Source: Rhipidocladum racemiflorum
Lineage: Eukaryota > Streptophyta > Magnoliopsida > Poales > Poaceae
Assembly (NCBI GenBank): GCA_036346355.1
Contig: CM070578.1
Coordinates: forward strand, 15,266,501 to 15,330,500
Length of the DNA stretch: 64,000 bases
Reading direction: 5' to 3'
Part shown: positions 23,332 to 35,300 of the stretch, in pieces
Position numbering within the stretch: position 1 is the stretch's first letter
Layout: the number at the start of each line of letters is the position of its first letter
Notes under the pieces: model-generated
The model's input: only the letters and a program-made list of their open reading frames with translations
The model's database searches: none
What the model was told of the DNA's origin: nothing
Translations under genes and position numbers: made by a program

Positions 23332-23367
23332 TTTAATGCGGCCGTGGGTACCCAGCTTAATACGACA

Positions 23368-23868
23368 GGTTGTACTTGGTCTTCACCGCCATTAGACGCG
23401 ACAACTGCCGAGAGTACAATCCACATCGGTATGCTCATGCAACGGCAACTTGGCGAGAATCAAGGAGCTTCTCGAATTGTTCGGCAAGTGGCTCGGACTC
23501 TTCCTCGGGGAGAGATCGTAAGCCCGAGCCACATCATCCGTGAGCTCGTCTAATCTATCAACCGACTTCGTCGTAGCCCTCTTCAAAATCCACAGGGCCA
23601 CACCGCGCCGGACGCTTCCTCTCGCCATGAGCTACCCATACAAAGTAATTTGGTTTGAAGCCATGCCTACATAGGTGATGGCTAATATCCTTCTTGGTCC
23701 TCTTCTCGGTGTTCGAGCATGCAGCGCAAGGACACCACCACGACCGTGCATTAGGGTCGTGAATCTTCGGAAAGCATCATCCACGAATGCTCTAGCCTTC
23801 TCGATCCACTCGTCCGTGTGTCTCCCAGACTTCATCCAACCATCGTACATCCACCGCCGATCTTCCAT
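23368..23868 (-). pseudogene. TNPD-like CACTA transposase, N-terminal fragment
   Basis: ATG at 23868 begins MEDRRWMYDGWMKSGRHTDE and continues WIEKARAFVDDAF, the transposase-associated domain at the N-terminus of CACTA TNPD proteins. A second frame (23628-23392) has ELTDDVARAYDL and AKLPLHEHTDVDC-like text, which fits the next part of the family. The Cys motif usually found between them is not clear. The reading frame is broken once or more, and the gene is severed by the LTR at 23367/23368, leaving under 170 codons of a protein normally several times longer. Confidence 0.7.
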
Positions 23869-24289
23869 CCAAAGATCGCTTACTACATAACGTTAATGCA
23901 TGCATCCAAATTTCAGAATTAGACAGTTTAAACCTTGCTAAATAGGAGGGCTTACCCACCCATCGATGTGGGCTTAGTGCGGTGAATGTGGCACGAGGGT
24001 GCTCGGTCGGAATTTCGGCAAAGATATCTCGTTGTTCTCCGAAAGTGCAACGACGGGTACGGCGTACCACTTATGTTATGCACTAGGAGAACGACAAGGA
24101 AATACCGCCGGAATCCCAACCCGTACACCCTCGTGTCACGACCACTGTACTCAAGCGCACATCCGTGGGCTGTCCAAAATGTGGACAGCTCGAGAGCGCA
24201 ACACTTTTCGTAATGGAACCCAACGAATCACCGTCTGAGCTCCTTACGAAAATATGCAGCGCCCCCGAACGGGTTTAACTCTGGCTCGG
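23869..24289. other. CACTA interior, no recognised gene
   Basis: Mixed-composition DNA upstream of the transposase ATG. A minus-strand frame (24070-23792) overlaps the transposase start but shows no family match. It is probably transposase leader or intron sequence. Confidence 0.4.
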
Positions 24290-24860
24290 TTGACGTTACA
24301 AATGCAATTCTAATATCCTTAACAGATAGCCGCCGATGTGCGATTCCAAGCATAATTCTGTTACAGAGTTTGTACGTTTATCAAATAAACAGATAGTGTA
24401 CTAGGTTTATTTGAACTAGGTTGAACGGATAGTGTTGAATCTCATGATCAAATAACATAGTTAAACTCATCAAATAAATCTCATGATCAAAATCGGTTGA
24501 CGTTTATCAAATAAACCTAGTGCGGCTATCCGTTCAACCTAGTACACTAAACTCATCCTTAACAGTGAACAGATAACTTCAGTTTGCATCCTCAAAAAAA
24601 TTTTGAATTATGCTTATAACAGATAGTGCACCTCAAAAAATTATGCTTAACAGATAGTTAACAGATAACTTCAATTAACAGATAGTGCACCTCAAAAACC
24701 TTAACAGATAACTTCATTTTAAAGCATGCTTGAACGAACTGTAGGTTGTGATTAAATGAGACGGAAGTGGACTCTCATGCTAGTAACACTAACTTTCGCA
24801 CATGCGCTTTTAGATCGTTCTCTTAACAGATAACTTCAGTTTGCATCCTTGAATTATGCT
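24290..24860. repeat. scrambled short repeats with core AACAGATA
   Basis: The word TTAACAGATAACTTCA and its parts recur many times, mixed with TAGTGCACCTCAAAAA, TCATGATCAAA and an inverted pair around CTAGGTTGAACGGATAG / CTATCCGTTCAACCTAG. Blocks are repeated in changing order and orientation rather than as a clean tandem array. Confidence 0.75.
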
Positions 24861-25142
24861 TGGAATAGGTAGATTGAGTTATCAACAAAATAGGCATAAA
24901 AAAATAGATAGTGCGACTAGGAGGACGAGGGCGGAACCGACGGCGTGGACGAGCTCGGGGAAAGCCGGGGCGGTGTGGTTCGTGCGTGGACGACCTCCCA
25001 CGATCGGGGTCAGAGCCGGAACGTCGGCGGCGGCCCGAGCGGCGTCGGGGGCTGCCGGATAATTTATCGGATAACGCGCGAAAGTAGAACACAAGATTAA
25101 CACAAGCAAAAAAAGGAAACAATACCAATATTGTGTCTGCAA
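24861..25142 (-). other. GC-rich island with an 86-codon frame, possible captured gene fragment
   Basis: A GC-rich block (about 24910-25085) stands in AT-rich surroundings. The minus-strand frame 25142-24882 begins with a hydrophobic stretch (YWYCFLFLLVLILC) that could be a signal or membrane segment, has a Pro/Ala-rich middle and ends with a second hydrophobic run (GSALVLLVALSIFLCLFC). I do not recognise a family. CACTA transposons often carry host gene pieces, which is one explanation; chance is another. Confidence 0.35.
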
Positions 25143-26570
25143 AAGAGTATATATAACTACAAAGCCCTAACTGTATTCACCAAGACACTTCATTCCATTT
25201 TAATCTAAACATGAAACAGGGTCTGTACTGGAATAAAATGATAGGACTACAACATTACAGTGATGAGCAAGGGTGATTCTTTGATGTATTTGCATATCCC
25301 TTCTGTTGTCACATAATGGGGCTTTATGCATATTATAGTGATCTATTCCAACAAACTAACAAGTGACAGAACTGTGTATAGACAATATCTGTGAGACTGC
25401 AATCAACAATCAAGATTCAGAAGTGCCCAATTAGCTAGACTTGAACAAGTAACATAAATATGTAGAACAAGGAACTAGAAATCCCAATACCTTGAGTGGC
25501 CAACAAAAATTGAGCCAATTCAGATTTGGTCAAGTGCTTTGCATACTGGGCATCTATTTCAACACGGGTTTGCTGATCAAGTGCTTTGAATCAAAACGGC
25601 TGCAAATGGTACGCATACGAAGAGTAGCGAAACCGAATGCTCCTGATAAAAAATAATCAATGTGCAAAGGAGAAAAGTAGAGACAATGAGCATAATACCT
25701 TAAAGCAGAATTAGAGCAACAATGAAGGCTACATCCATATCACCAGCGAACACACCATTTGAACACACCTCATCTGAACATGCAGACTGCTATGACCAAC
25801 TGCAAGTAAACCAATAGGTTGTTAGGCTTTTCAGTGAATCGCTATTAATCCTTTTGGATTTTCATGAACAAAATTATTGTATTGGTAGTAACCAGTGGAG
25901 GCATCAAACTTGCTGCTTTTCATTGTTTTAAGCTAGCAGTTGGGGATGCTGCTGCTTAGGCAGTTACAATTGCAGTTCAAGGTCTTAGAATTCCACAATT
26001 TTATACGTAAATGCAACATGCAAATTATGATCTGACTAAGACTAACACCATTTGAACAGTCATCCATTGCATATATAATCTGGACAGCAATATGCATCAC
26101 TAGTAATGGAAGATGAAACCCAGCTATGCAAGTGCCAACTGACACCACATAAAAATACCAAACAGGCAACAGGGTAGCATCACTTGTAATGCCAGATCAT
26201 ACCAACAATGTAGTAGAAGCAAACATTCCAGAATACTGAAGCAAACAATAGCAGACTGCACAAAGGAGAGACATGTTTTTGTCATCCAGATCTGAAGTTA
26301 AAATTCAGAATAGGGAGACATTGTCATACGAGTTATGCAGGTGTGCTCCAAACATGGTAGGAGATAACATAGTTAACACTATTTTCGAGATTAAATGCTT
26401 ACATAACCAAGAGCCTGAATACTGAAGAAAATATGAGAGATCAGACCGGGCGAGCGCCGAGCGCCGGCGGAGGCAGGGGGCGGGGGCGCGCCGACGGCTC
26501 GTGTTGAGGGAGATGGAGCAGGAGTGAGGCTGTGGCTGACTGGCTGTGCTAGGTATCACGCCATCACGTA
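25143..26570. other. CACTA interior, intron-like AT-rich DNA
   Basis: No coding region is recognised. A short GC-rich block at about 26440-26550 (minus strand reading like a leader exon) followed by AT-rich DNA looks like a first exon and intron of a captured or TNPA-like gene, but no frame supports this clearly. Confidence 0.35.
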
Positions 26571-26599
26571 TGGGCCGGGCATTATTTGGTTGGGCCACT

Positions 26600-28026
26600 A
26601 TCGTTTCGGAAGCCTGTGTCCTCGGCCACAATTAAGCCGCCGACACAGCCCTCATGGGCCCACCGTCGGATCCAGTGCTTGTGTCGGCGGTTAAGCTCTG
26701 ACCGGCGACACCTTCCTCAACCTATGTCGTCGGCAATATTAATGCCGTGGACACAGATAGCCCTCCAATGAGAATTTAGCCTCTGTCCTCGGCCACAATT
26801 TAGCCGCCGACACAGACTACCCTCATGGGCCCACCGTCAGATATAGGGCAGTCCAGTGCTTGTGTCGGCGGTTGAGATCTCACGGACGACACAGGTTCAA
26901 CTTGTGTCGTCGGTAACATTTTTTGCCGTGGACACAGACAGCACTCATGGGCCCACCGTCAGATACTGGGACACAGGTCGTGCTCGCGCTTCTTTCTCCC
27001 GAGATTTTTAAGGCCAGTTTAAGATTTTTAGAACATGCACAACCTATTACAGCTAATTGCTCGCTCTTCTTTCGCCCGGCATTTCATCGTCACAACAAAT
27101 TCATCTGAAAACTCAAGGAGAGTAACAGAGTCATCACCGCCGGCCGTACGTTCTTCGATATTTTTGTCGCCTACGACGGGTCGAACGAGACATTTGTACG
27201 GTCATTTAAAGGTTTTACAACACTCACAGCCTATTCCAGGTCATTCCTCACTCTTTCAATTGGTCTGCGTTGGATCGTCACAAGGTTCTACTCAATGTAC
27301 TCGACACGTAGTACGTACGGAGACATACACATAGCGCCGTAACATACCAATTAATTAAATAATAAAAAGTTACATGTCATATAGATGTATGTTACCTAAC
27401 AAACCATTCTAAAAGCTCTATTTAATTTTTCTTAATTTTAAAAACAACAAAAAGATTTTCAAAAAGATTTTCTGAATTAATCTGGAATTACTATTGTCAG
27501 CTAAAATTAAACGGCCGACAAAATTTAATCAGTGTCGCTTAGCGACATTTATGCCGTGGACATAGACTTATTTCTATCGTCATTGTTTCTCTCCCGACGA
27601 CAAAGCAGTCTTCGTACACCTTGGGCCTCGAGCATCCTGCAGTTGGTCCCACATGGCGGAGTGCCTGTGTCGGGCGGGTTTAATGAGGCCGAGGACACAG
27701 CTTGTGAGGCGGAGTGCCTGTGTGGGCGGGTTTAATGAGGCCGAGGACACAGCCTGTGTTGGCGGGATCTGAAATTCAAATTTCATCGCGCGCCGATACT
27801 CCCTGTTTGAGGCGGAGTGCCTGTGTCGGCGGGTTTAATGTGGCCGAGGACACAGACTGTGGTCTATATCAGCGGGTTTAGGCGGCCGAGGACACAGGCC
27901 TGCTTGGTGTATATATGTCGTCGGGTTACGTTAAAACCGTCGATAGAGGCATACTTTGTGTCGTCGATTTTTTTACCGACGATAAAAATGTTTCGGCCGA
28001 GGACACTATTCTTGTTTCTTGTAGTG
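26600..28026. repeat. CACTA subterminal repeats
   Basis: Multiple copies of a motif like CTGTGTCGGCGG...TTTAATG..GCCGAGGACACAG occur at 27665-27700, 27717-27753 and 27810-27856. Inverse-orientation copies (TGTGTCCTCGGCCACAATT..AGCCGCCGACACAG) lie near 26604-26650 and 26785-26815. Such arrays are the binding sites of the second CACTA protein (TNPA type) in known elements. Confidence 0.75.
28015..28026 (-). repeat. CACTA terminal inverted repeat
   Basis: TTTCTTGTAGTG on plus, CACTACAAGAAA on minus. TGT follows at 28027-28029 as the possible 3-bp target duplication; its partner is outside the window. Confidence 0.8.
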
Positions 28027-29621
28027 TGTTAACTTCGCGTAAAGTTTTAAGGGAATTGCTAAGTGATATTTGAGTGTGTGTGTTTTTATAAATACTCAAC
28101 TTTTTGTCTAAAACACTTAAATGGGAGGAGAGAAGACAAATTAATTTTATTAATTAAATCTAGTAGATCTAAAGGTTCAAACTTTAAATACTATTTAGAA
28201 AACATTCAAATTCTTCTTAGACACCTCTCCATGTTCTAAAACCATGAAAGTCAGGAGTCGGAAGCCGGAGATCGCGTTTCTCTCTCTTGGGACCATTTTA
28301 TTTTTGCTGCCGACTGTGCGAGACACATGACGTGTAAACTGTCATGTTAGTTTAGCATTGGTGTCCTACAGCGTGAACTTCACTATCACATCTCGGTGTA
28401 TGGTAGTAGTACTACTACGTACCGGTGGTTTGCAGAAAGTGCATCGACGTTTCTGTATATGTAACAAACATATTTGGTTACTTGTACAACCAGCAAATAC
28501 TACCCCTCATGGAAACTAAAAAGAAAAAAAAAAAAACCGGCTAATTAATGACAAGAACAGATACTATAAACCCTATCTTAACCAAAAAGTATGATATATG
28601 CAGCTGTTTCCAACACGCATACATGCATTGGCGTTTCATATCCCATTCACTACATATCATCATAAAAAAAAACGTACAGACAAAAGAAAAAAGAAGAGAA
28701 AAAAAAAAGGGAAGGGAAGGAAAGGAGAATGATCGATCGAGTCATGTCTGTGCTGGTACCAAGCGTGCGTTGGGACGTCACCCATTTTATCAAAGTAATT
28801 AGGGGTAGCTCGGTCGCTAGCTTGCTTTGTCCTGAAAACATTTAGACACAAGCATCGAGCGATCAGGCATGCACGCACGCGGTTGCATGCAGGGGAGGCC
28901 AATAGGATCGGCAATGCTAGCCGGCCGGCGGCCGGTGAGACATCGGCCGCGCGCGCGGTGTGAGACAGCTCATCTAACACCGACGGCAGTTCGTGTAACG
29001 ACCTCCGGCTCCGGACCCGGCACCACATCGGCCGGTGGGCATGCAGAAAAGCGCAACCCAACCGCACACACGTATACTATATTCAACCGCACAAATGCAG
29101 ACACGCGCGCATTAGTATTTTTCTAGAGTTGTTAGCATTAGTATTTGGTGGTATATCCAAGATGGCAGGTTGAGATTCCCCCGAAGAAGAGAGAAGCAAA
29201 ATTTTTGCGGTTGCAAAATCATAGGGTGGCCAATACTACTAATTGCGATTTTCAATTTTGATTGTGTGATATGTATATAAACCTGTTTGCATTTATTGAT
29301 CATAATTATACTTACTAAGGTCCTGTTCATTTTAGCTTACGGACAGTTTTTGTTTAAAATAAAAGTGAATTGTTTGCCGAACGGTAAGATTTTGGCTAGC
29401 TTCTCCCACAGTTAGAATCAGCTCTTTACACAAAAATCAGAATCCCGCACCCACACGGTTCTCACCAACTCTACGCGAGCTGCTGCTCCCTTAGCCCGAA
29501 GGCCCTGCGCGCCTAAGCCGCCCACCGCCCCTTCGGCCAACGACCCCTCCGCCCACCTAAGCTCCTCTGCTACCGGCCCCTCCGCCCGAGCTCCTTTGCC
29601 CAAGCTCCTCTACCCGCCTAA
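28027..29621. other. intergenic, no gene seen
   Basis: Mixed DNA with purine-rich runs (28500-28720) and a moderately GC-rich part (28860-29080). Only short, unrelated frames occur on both strands, and no domain, RNA gene or repeat boundary is recognised. Confidence 0.5.
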
Positions 29622-29740
29622 GAGCCTGTTTAGATCTATTAGCAGCTAATAGTTAGCTGATCTATTAGCTGGCTATGTTTGGATCCAGTCCAGCTAATTT
29701 TTAGCAGCTAATTGTTAGCTGCATGGATCTAAACAGGTTC
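29622..29740. mobile_element. PIF/Harbinger-type MITE, 119 bp
   Basis: Terminal inverted repeats GAGCCTGTTTAGATC (29622-29636) and GATCTAAACAGGTTC (29726-29740), flanked on both sides by TAA (29619-29621 and 29741-29743). The interior is also palindromic around AGCTAATTGTTAGCTG. The 3-bp TAA target duplication is diagnostic for this class. Confidence 0.8.
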
Positions 29741-29743
29741 TAA

Positions 29744-30314
29744 GCTCCTCCTACACCCATCGCCGGCCCCTCCACCTGAGCTATTGCGCCTCTGTCTGAA
29801 GCCGTTCTCCGTCGCTAGCTCGTCAATAATCAAGATTGCCAAATGATCAGATCGTCCAGTCAGCAGATTCTTTGAGCTACTATTTCTCCAGACAGTTAGC
29901 TATAATCTAGAATCTATGTAATCCAAAACTACTAAAAATCCTCAAGCTCCACCGCTCTAGCACACCTACTTACCAGCAGTCAGACCGACGTGACAAAGGC
30001 CGATCGAGGTGCGGCCGCTACGTACGTGTAAAGCGAGGCAATCGCCAAGGAAGACGTGGTTTAACGGCCGATCCGGGGTTTCCGACCGTTACGGTGGGGT
30101 GGAGCGGGAACTGACGCGGGAATAGTAACATCTGGCGGGCCGGCAGTTCGCACTGCCTCGGATTTGACGGCCCAATCCCGTCTCCTCACTCTGTCATCTC
30201 AACCGTCTTCTGTCTTTGTTTTTTCAATTTCCAGATACACCGACAGAGAGTCGTTTCTTACGAGAGAAAAAAATGCTATCAAAGTAATTCCACGTGCACT
30301 GGATCACAACTAAT
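29744..30314. other. intergenic, no gene seen
   Basis: Moderately GC-rich DNA with promoter-like mixed sequence. No frame longer than background and no recognisable motif. Confidence 0.45.
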
Positions 30315-30316
30315 TA

Positions 30317-30597
30317 CTCCCTCTATTATTAAATATAAGACGAATTTTAACTTTATATAAGAATTAAAATTATGATAAAATTGAAAAATATGCGAGAGAA
30401 AATAACTTGCATATCTCTTATTTGTCTTGAAAGATACGAAACAATAATATTTTGTGTGTGGTAATGAATAAATACATATGATTGAAAGGGAATAAATTGG
30501 GATACAGTAGGAAAGGTCTATTAAATCTACAAGCAAAGCTTATATTTTCAAATAAGACAATTCAAACTATATACCTTATATTTCTCAACGGAGAGAG
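30317..30597. mobile_element. Stowaway-like (Tc1/mariner) MITE
   Basis: Ends CTCCCTCTATTATTAAATATAA and ...CCTTATATTTCTCAACGGAGAG form imperfect inverted repeats. TA flanks both sides (30315-30316 and 30598-30599). The AT-rich, non-coding interior of 281 bp is normal for this class. Confidence 0.8.
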
Positions 30598-30599
30598 TA

Positions 30600-32156
30600 T
30601 CATTTTGGGTATTGACATGGTATTCAAAATATTGTTTTGACCATTAATTTCTATTACAATATATTTATAAAACCTAATAAAATTATAATATTATTAAAGT
30701 ACTTTTCAAAATAAATATACATATATGATTTTCATGTACCAAATTTAAATATTTAAAAAGGATATTGACAGTCAAAGTTTTGAAATTTTAAGTACACATA
30801 TTTCAGTCACAAATAGTTATTGTTTTGGACTTAAGGTGCAGTTAAACTTTCGAAACTTTTACCGTTAATATTTTTAAAAATATTTAAATTGAATACATAA
30901 AAATAATGTGTATATTTTTCTCGAAAAGAATTTTCATAATAATATATAAATATGAGTTGGTAGTGATCGTCTGTTCTCCTTCTCCTTCTCTCTAAGAAAA
31001 GTAGCACGCCACATATGCACCACGAGCCAGGACATGCCCTCCACCTCTCGCCAATAAAAAGAAAACCAACTATATGTCTTTCTTTCTACCCACACCCACT
31101 CCCCCCGACTGGGTCATTCCTTACTTCTCCCTCCTTGTGATAATTTAAAAGTGTAATTTATTTTTGTAAACACATGGCATGACTTGATTATTTGGTTTTA
31201 AAATGTGTTTTCATTGCAATACACGGACACTTAACTAGTACTCCCTCCATCCATGTATATAAGGCTTTTTTTTAATGATCTTGTCCACAAATATAGAATG
31301 TATTTTATATTTCAATACAAAATTAGTGTGACATTCCCAATATGCCCCTAATAAGTATCCATCTTTATTTTATATTCTCTACAAGCTTGCATTGAGCATA
31401 GTGCTTAATGGAAATAATTATGGGTAATTTTAACATCCTAGGAATTTTTTTATATTTAATTTAGTTTATTTATATTTTTTTGGATTTTATAATGCCTTTT
31501 TTCCATTTTTAGATTTATTAAATGAATTTTTTCATACAATTTAAAAACTAAAAATTTCCCCAAAAAAATAATTTTACTGGGTTTCAACTATTCAATAATA
31601 TTTTAGAAAATGTTTTCAAAATTTTTAGAGCTATTTTACTATTTTAACCCAAATCTTTTATTTCTTGGCTCAATTTCCATGAAGAAGTGCTCTCTCTCCC
31701 TTCCATGGGAGCACATTTAGAGCTTCAAATCTCCTCTGTTTGGGCGCCAAAAATCTACGAAAAATCATATTCAAATCTCCTTTGTTTTCATTTTTCTTCC
31801 GAATGAAAACTTATTTTAATCCTACAAGGATAACTTTATGAGGTGTTTGGACAATAGGACCAAATACTTTCCTTTTGTTAAGTGAGCACAGTTGTACCTT
31901 AATTGCTTCTTTTCATTTAACCCAATCTGAGCGCTTTTAGTACTCTTTTGTATACTTTTATTTTGGATCCAGATCCAAATTTTTAGCAATTTTTGATGCA
32001 AAATATATGTTGACTCCCGAATCCACATATGTCGAGACCCTCCCTTCAGGCGTGGAATACTATGTATATACGGTACTAGTCCCATGATCAGTGGCTAGTA
32101 CACATATTTACAATATTGTCATCACATCCATAAATAACATGGCATAGTTATTAAAA

Positions 32157-32188
<32 letters not shown>

Positions 32189-32384
32189 CGGTGTATTGTC
32201 ATTACAATAAAAGGGGCCACTGACCAAATACAATACAACAGAAAGGTAGTGAATCAAAATAGTAATGCCCATAAGTGTGCCTCAACCCAAAATATCCACA
32301 GATAATCAACAAGAATTAAGTCCTAGAAAATATCATCATCATACTCCCCAAAACCGGCGGTAAAGTAAGATCATCGGGGACCCT
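30600..32384. other. AT-rich intergenic with a truncated Stowaway end and an (AT)n tract
   Basis: No gene is seen. A single Stowaway-type end, CTCCCTCCATCC, starts at 31241 after TA, without a partner within about 300 bases, so the MITE is truncated. A pure AT dinucleotide run lies at about 32159-32186. Confidence 0.55.
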
Positions 32385-32389
32385 GATTT

Positions 32390-35300
32390 TGTCAGGAGCC
32401 GCCCAGATCGTCCTCGAGTTGTTGGATGAACAGTTGCTCCCGTCGGATTTGGATCCTAGCAACAAATCACCGGAGGTGATCCTGATGCTAATACCCAAGC
32501 CTAATGGAGACAACCCTACGAACGTCCAAACGACTCGACAACAACCCCGGTATTCCCCCGGTATGCGACCCGAAACACGCCCAGGATCACCGCATACCGG
32601 AAACCAATACGATATCAATTCAATTTGCATAAAGGGGGCAACGAACCCGAAACCTTCCAAACCACACGCAAGCGGAAACACACGGCACAAAGACGAACCC
32701 GACAACCACCAAACCAAGATCAAAAACAACGCCAAGACTCTAAACTAGGTAAGAATGGGGGAAAAGACCAAGACTCCGAAATCAGAAAATTTCGGCATGA
32801 CCATTCTAGATTCTACGGACATCCACTCAGCAGACAAGAAAACACAGTTCAATATATATATATATCGAAAGTAAAAGCAACATCCACAGCACCACCATAG
32901 TATCAGCAGCAAGGAAAACACACACGGAGCCCGACATCCACATGACCAACCATTTTTCAAATCCAAAAGCCCATCGAATCACATCTATCTATACAACAAA
33001 AGAATTAACCATCACATGAAACAAAAGTAAAGCAATCCCCGGAAGTGTTCTGCCCCTGAACACTCCCGGGCGTAAACGGCATCGCCAAGCCGCTACTCGG
33101 TGCCCCGCCCGGTCACCGAGAGGCAGTATGGGCAGAACTCACACCCGCCAACCTGATCCTCACCTGAAAACCACAAAGCAGAAGCATGAGTACGAAAGGT
33201 ACTCGCAAGACTTACCCGTGGGTCCATATATGACCGACTCCAAAGGCTATGCATTTGGATGTAGCAAAAAACCAGACTGAAGGTAAAAGTGCAGAAAGCT
33301 TAACATTTGTTATATTAATTACCTAACTACTCAATTCACAAGTTAAGCAGTTGTAACAGCGCCTACTTCTAAAATGAAGTTGCAATCATTAATTCACAAC
33401 AATTAATCTCATCACCAATTTATTTGGGCTCAAGCTCGACGGCGAACCTCGGTTCAAGTTCTTACTACGTGACTGTGCGATGAAAGAGCTTGCTCATATC
33501 CGAGAGCGCGGCAATTCGAATCGCTTAATTAACCCTGCAGGGAAGCATTGATCGCACGACACTTACCACAAGGGCCTAGTGTCAACCCCCTCCCAATCAT
33601 ACCCAATCGCTGAAGCGTCCTCCTGTGGCCCAAAAACCTAGCACCCCCTCGAGCAGCCCCAAGCCCGGCTTGGCGCTCGAGAGTCGGCCTAAGCCTCGCC
33701 CTCAACCACGCCCAACCACAGGAAGTTACGGTCCATCGATTCCGTATGAGAGAAAGAGTGGCTTACCGTACCATAATCGGGCATGCGACCAACCGGGGTG
33801 TGCTCAATCAAAGGGCAACCATCGAATCGGTCCTTAATCGACTCAGACGGGAACTACCACATCGGGTCTCCTTACCCAATGTCCCAACCTTCCCGCCCGG
33901 TCTCCAATTCATCTTTTCTTTTCCAACCACCCATCCATGCCCACTCTTTTCATCATGGGTAAGGTAACGACCTCAAGCGACGGAACCTTCCACTACTTGG
34001 CCCAAATCCCGACCTCTAAGCAATTCTAAGCAGTGACTCATTTAATACCCATACTAGTTCCAACGGAAGTATTCACAAATCCAAGGGACGAATGTGCAGC
34101 AAATAGGATCTAACCCTAACCCAATTCAATCCCTAATGCAGACTTATTTCACCAATTAAGCAGTTTATTCACAAAAATACAATTAATACGGGTTCAAGAT
34201 GCATAGGTGCTTGCCTGATGCTTCTGCTGGAGTCTCAGCAACCACCTGCTCACCGATATCCCCCTCGACCACAGCCACGTCAACCTCTGCGGGTTCGTTC
34301 TCTACACGATCACAATGTATATGCAATGAGATGCATGCCGTGCCAATGGAATGAAATACTAAATGCATCACTCATGAAAGATTCAAAAAGTGCAACATTT
34401 ATCTCAACTCAGGAAATAAAACACAATGCTAACCCCACTTCAATCCTATAGCACAATCTGAATTTTTCACTTATACTACTCTAAACAAGCACAATCCTTT
34501 GCATGGCAACTCCCAAACCTAATTTATTAGACCCTAAATGCCCATAAGAGGATGTTTTACCTTTACTCTACTTCTAAACATTCAGAACATAGCATTAAAA
34601 CTCTCAAAACTCAATCTGAAATTCATCTCCCAAGTTCAGAACATTTCAGAAAATTTCAGATTTCAGACATTGACTTCGAATTGGAATAACTTTTGATTAT
34701 TGAATCCAAATTGAGTAAACCAATACATTTTTGCAATCTACGAGGAATTCCCTAACTTTCTCTAGGCAAAATTAAATCTTAATTCGGCCTACAATAAACT
34801 CTAAATTGCAATTCCATTTTCAACCTCATACTTTCAGCAACACTGGACAGGCAGTAATTCAAACGGCCATAACTTTTGAACCGTTTAATCAAATTGTGCA
34901 AACTCAGACTCTAAATGATCGTGAGACATAGAACTACAACGTAGATTCGGCCAAACATCCAGCAACTTCATCATGAACTCCCAGTTTGGCCAGGAACAGA
35001 GAACAGTCTCATTACCCGAAATATTCAGAGTTTCAGAACAGCATGCACCATTTTCATCATAGACATTGCTATACTCATTGTAATTGAGTAAAGGATAGCA
35101 TCTTTACAATCTACAAGAGATTACCTACAACTTCTTAGGCAAAATTAAATTCTAATTCAGCCTCTAAAAAATCTCAAACCACTGCTCAAGTTTTAGCTCC
35201 ACATCTTCGGTATTCCAGAACAGCACGTACTAAAATTATCATAACTTTCAGCTGGATTAACGAAATCGATTGATTCCAGTTGGAAATGAAAGATAACTCG

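Larger units (their letters stand above)
11873..23367 (-). mobile_element. complete Ty3/gypsy element (element 2), about 11.5 kb, Tat-like
   Basis: On the minus strand the order is LTR (23367-22243), PBS, gag, protease, RT, RNase H, integrase, then an antisense accessory ORF, a purine tract and LTR (13007-11873). The near-identity of the LTRs outside indels suggests recent insertion. Size, PBS type and an antisense ORF after pol fit the Tat lineage (the group that includes maize Grande and Cinful and rice RIRE2). No simple 5-bp TSD can be paired because the left LTR is joined to a further internal segment. Confidence 0.85.
22243..23367 (-). repeat. LTR (right copy), 5' LTR of element 2
   Basis: 1125 bp, colinear with 11873-13007, from TGCTTGGCC at 22243 to TACGACA at 23367. 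Long stretches (for example 22555-22720) are identical to the other LTR, with a handful of short indel clusters. It ends exactly where transposase-like CACTA sequence begins, marking the right insertion point. Confidence 0.88.
23368..28026 (-). mobile_element. CACTA (En/Spm) transposon, 5' part, interrupted by element 2
   Basis: The right end is TTTCTTGTAGTG (28015-28026), that is CACTACAAGAAA on the minus strand, the CACTA terminus. It is preceded by about 1.4 kb of subterminal repeats in both orientations. A transposase N-terminus of TNPD type lies on the minus strand at 23868 and is cut off at 23368 by the LTR. The remaining part of the transposon is not in the window. Between them lie AT-rich DNA and GC-rich islands. 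Confidence 0.75.
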
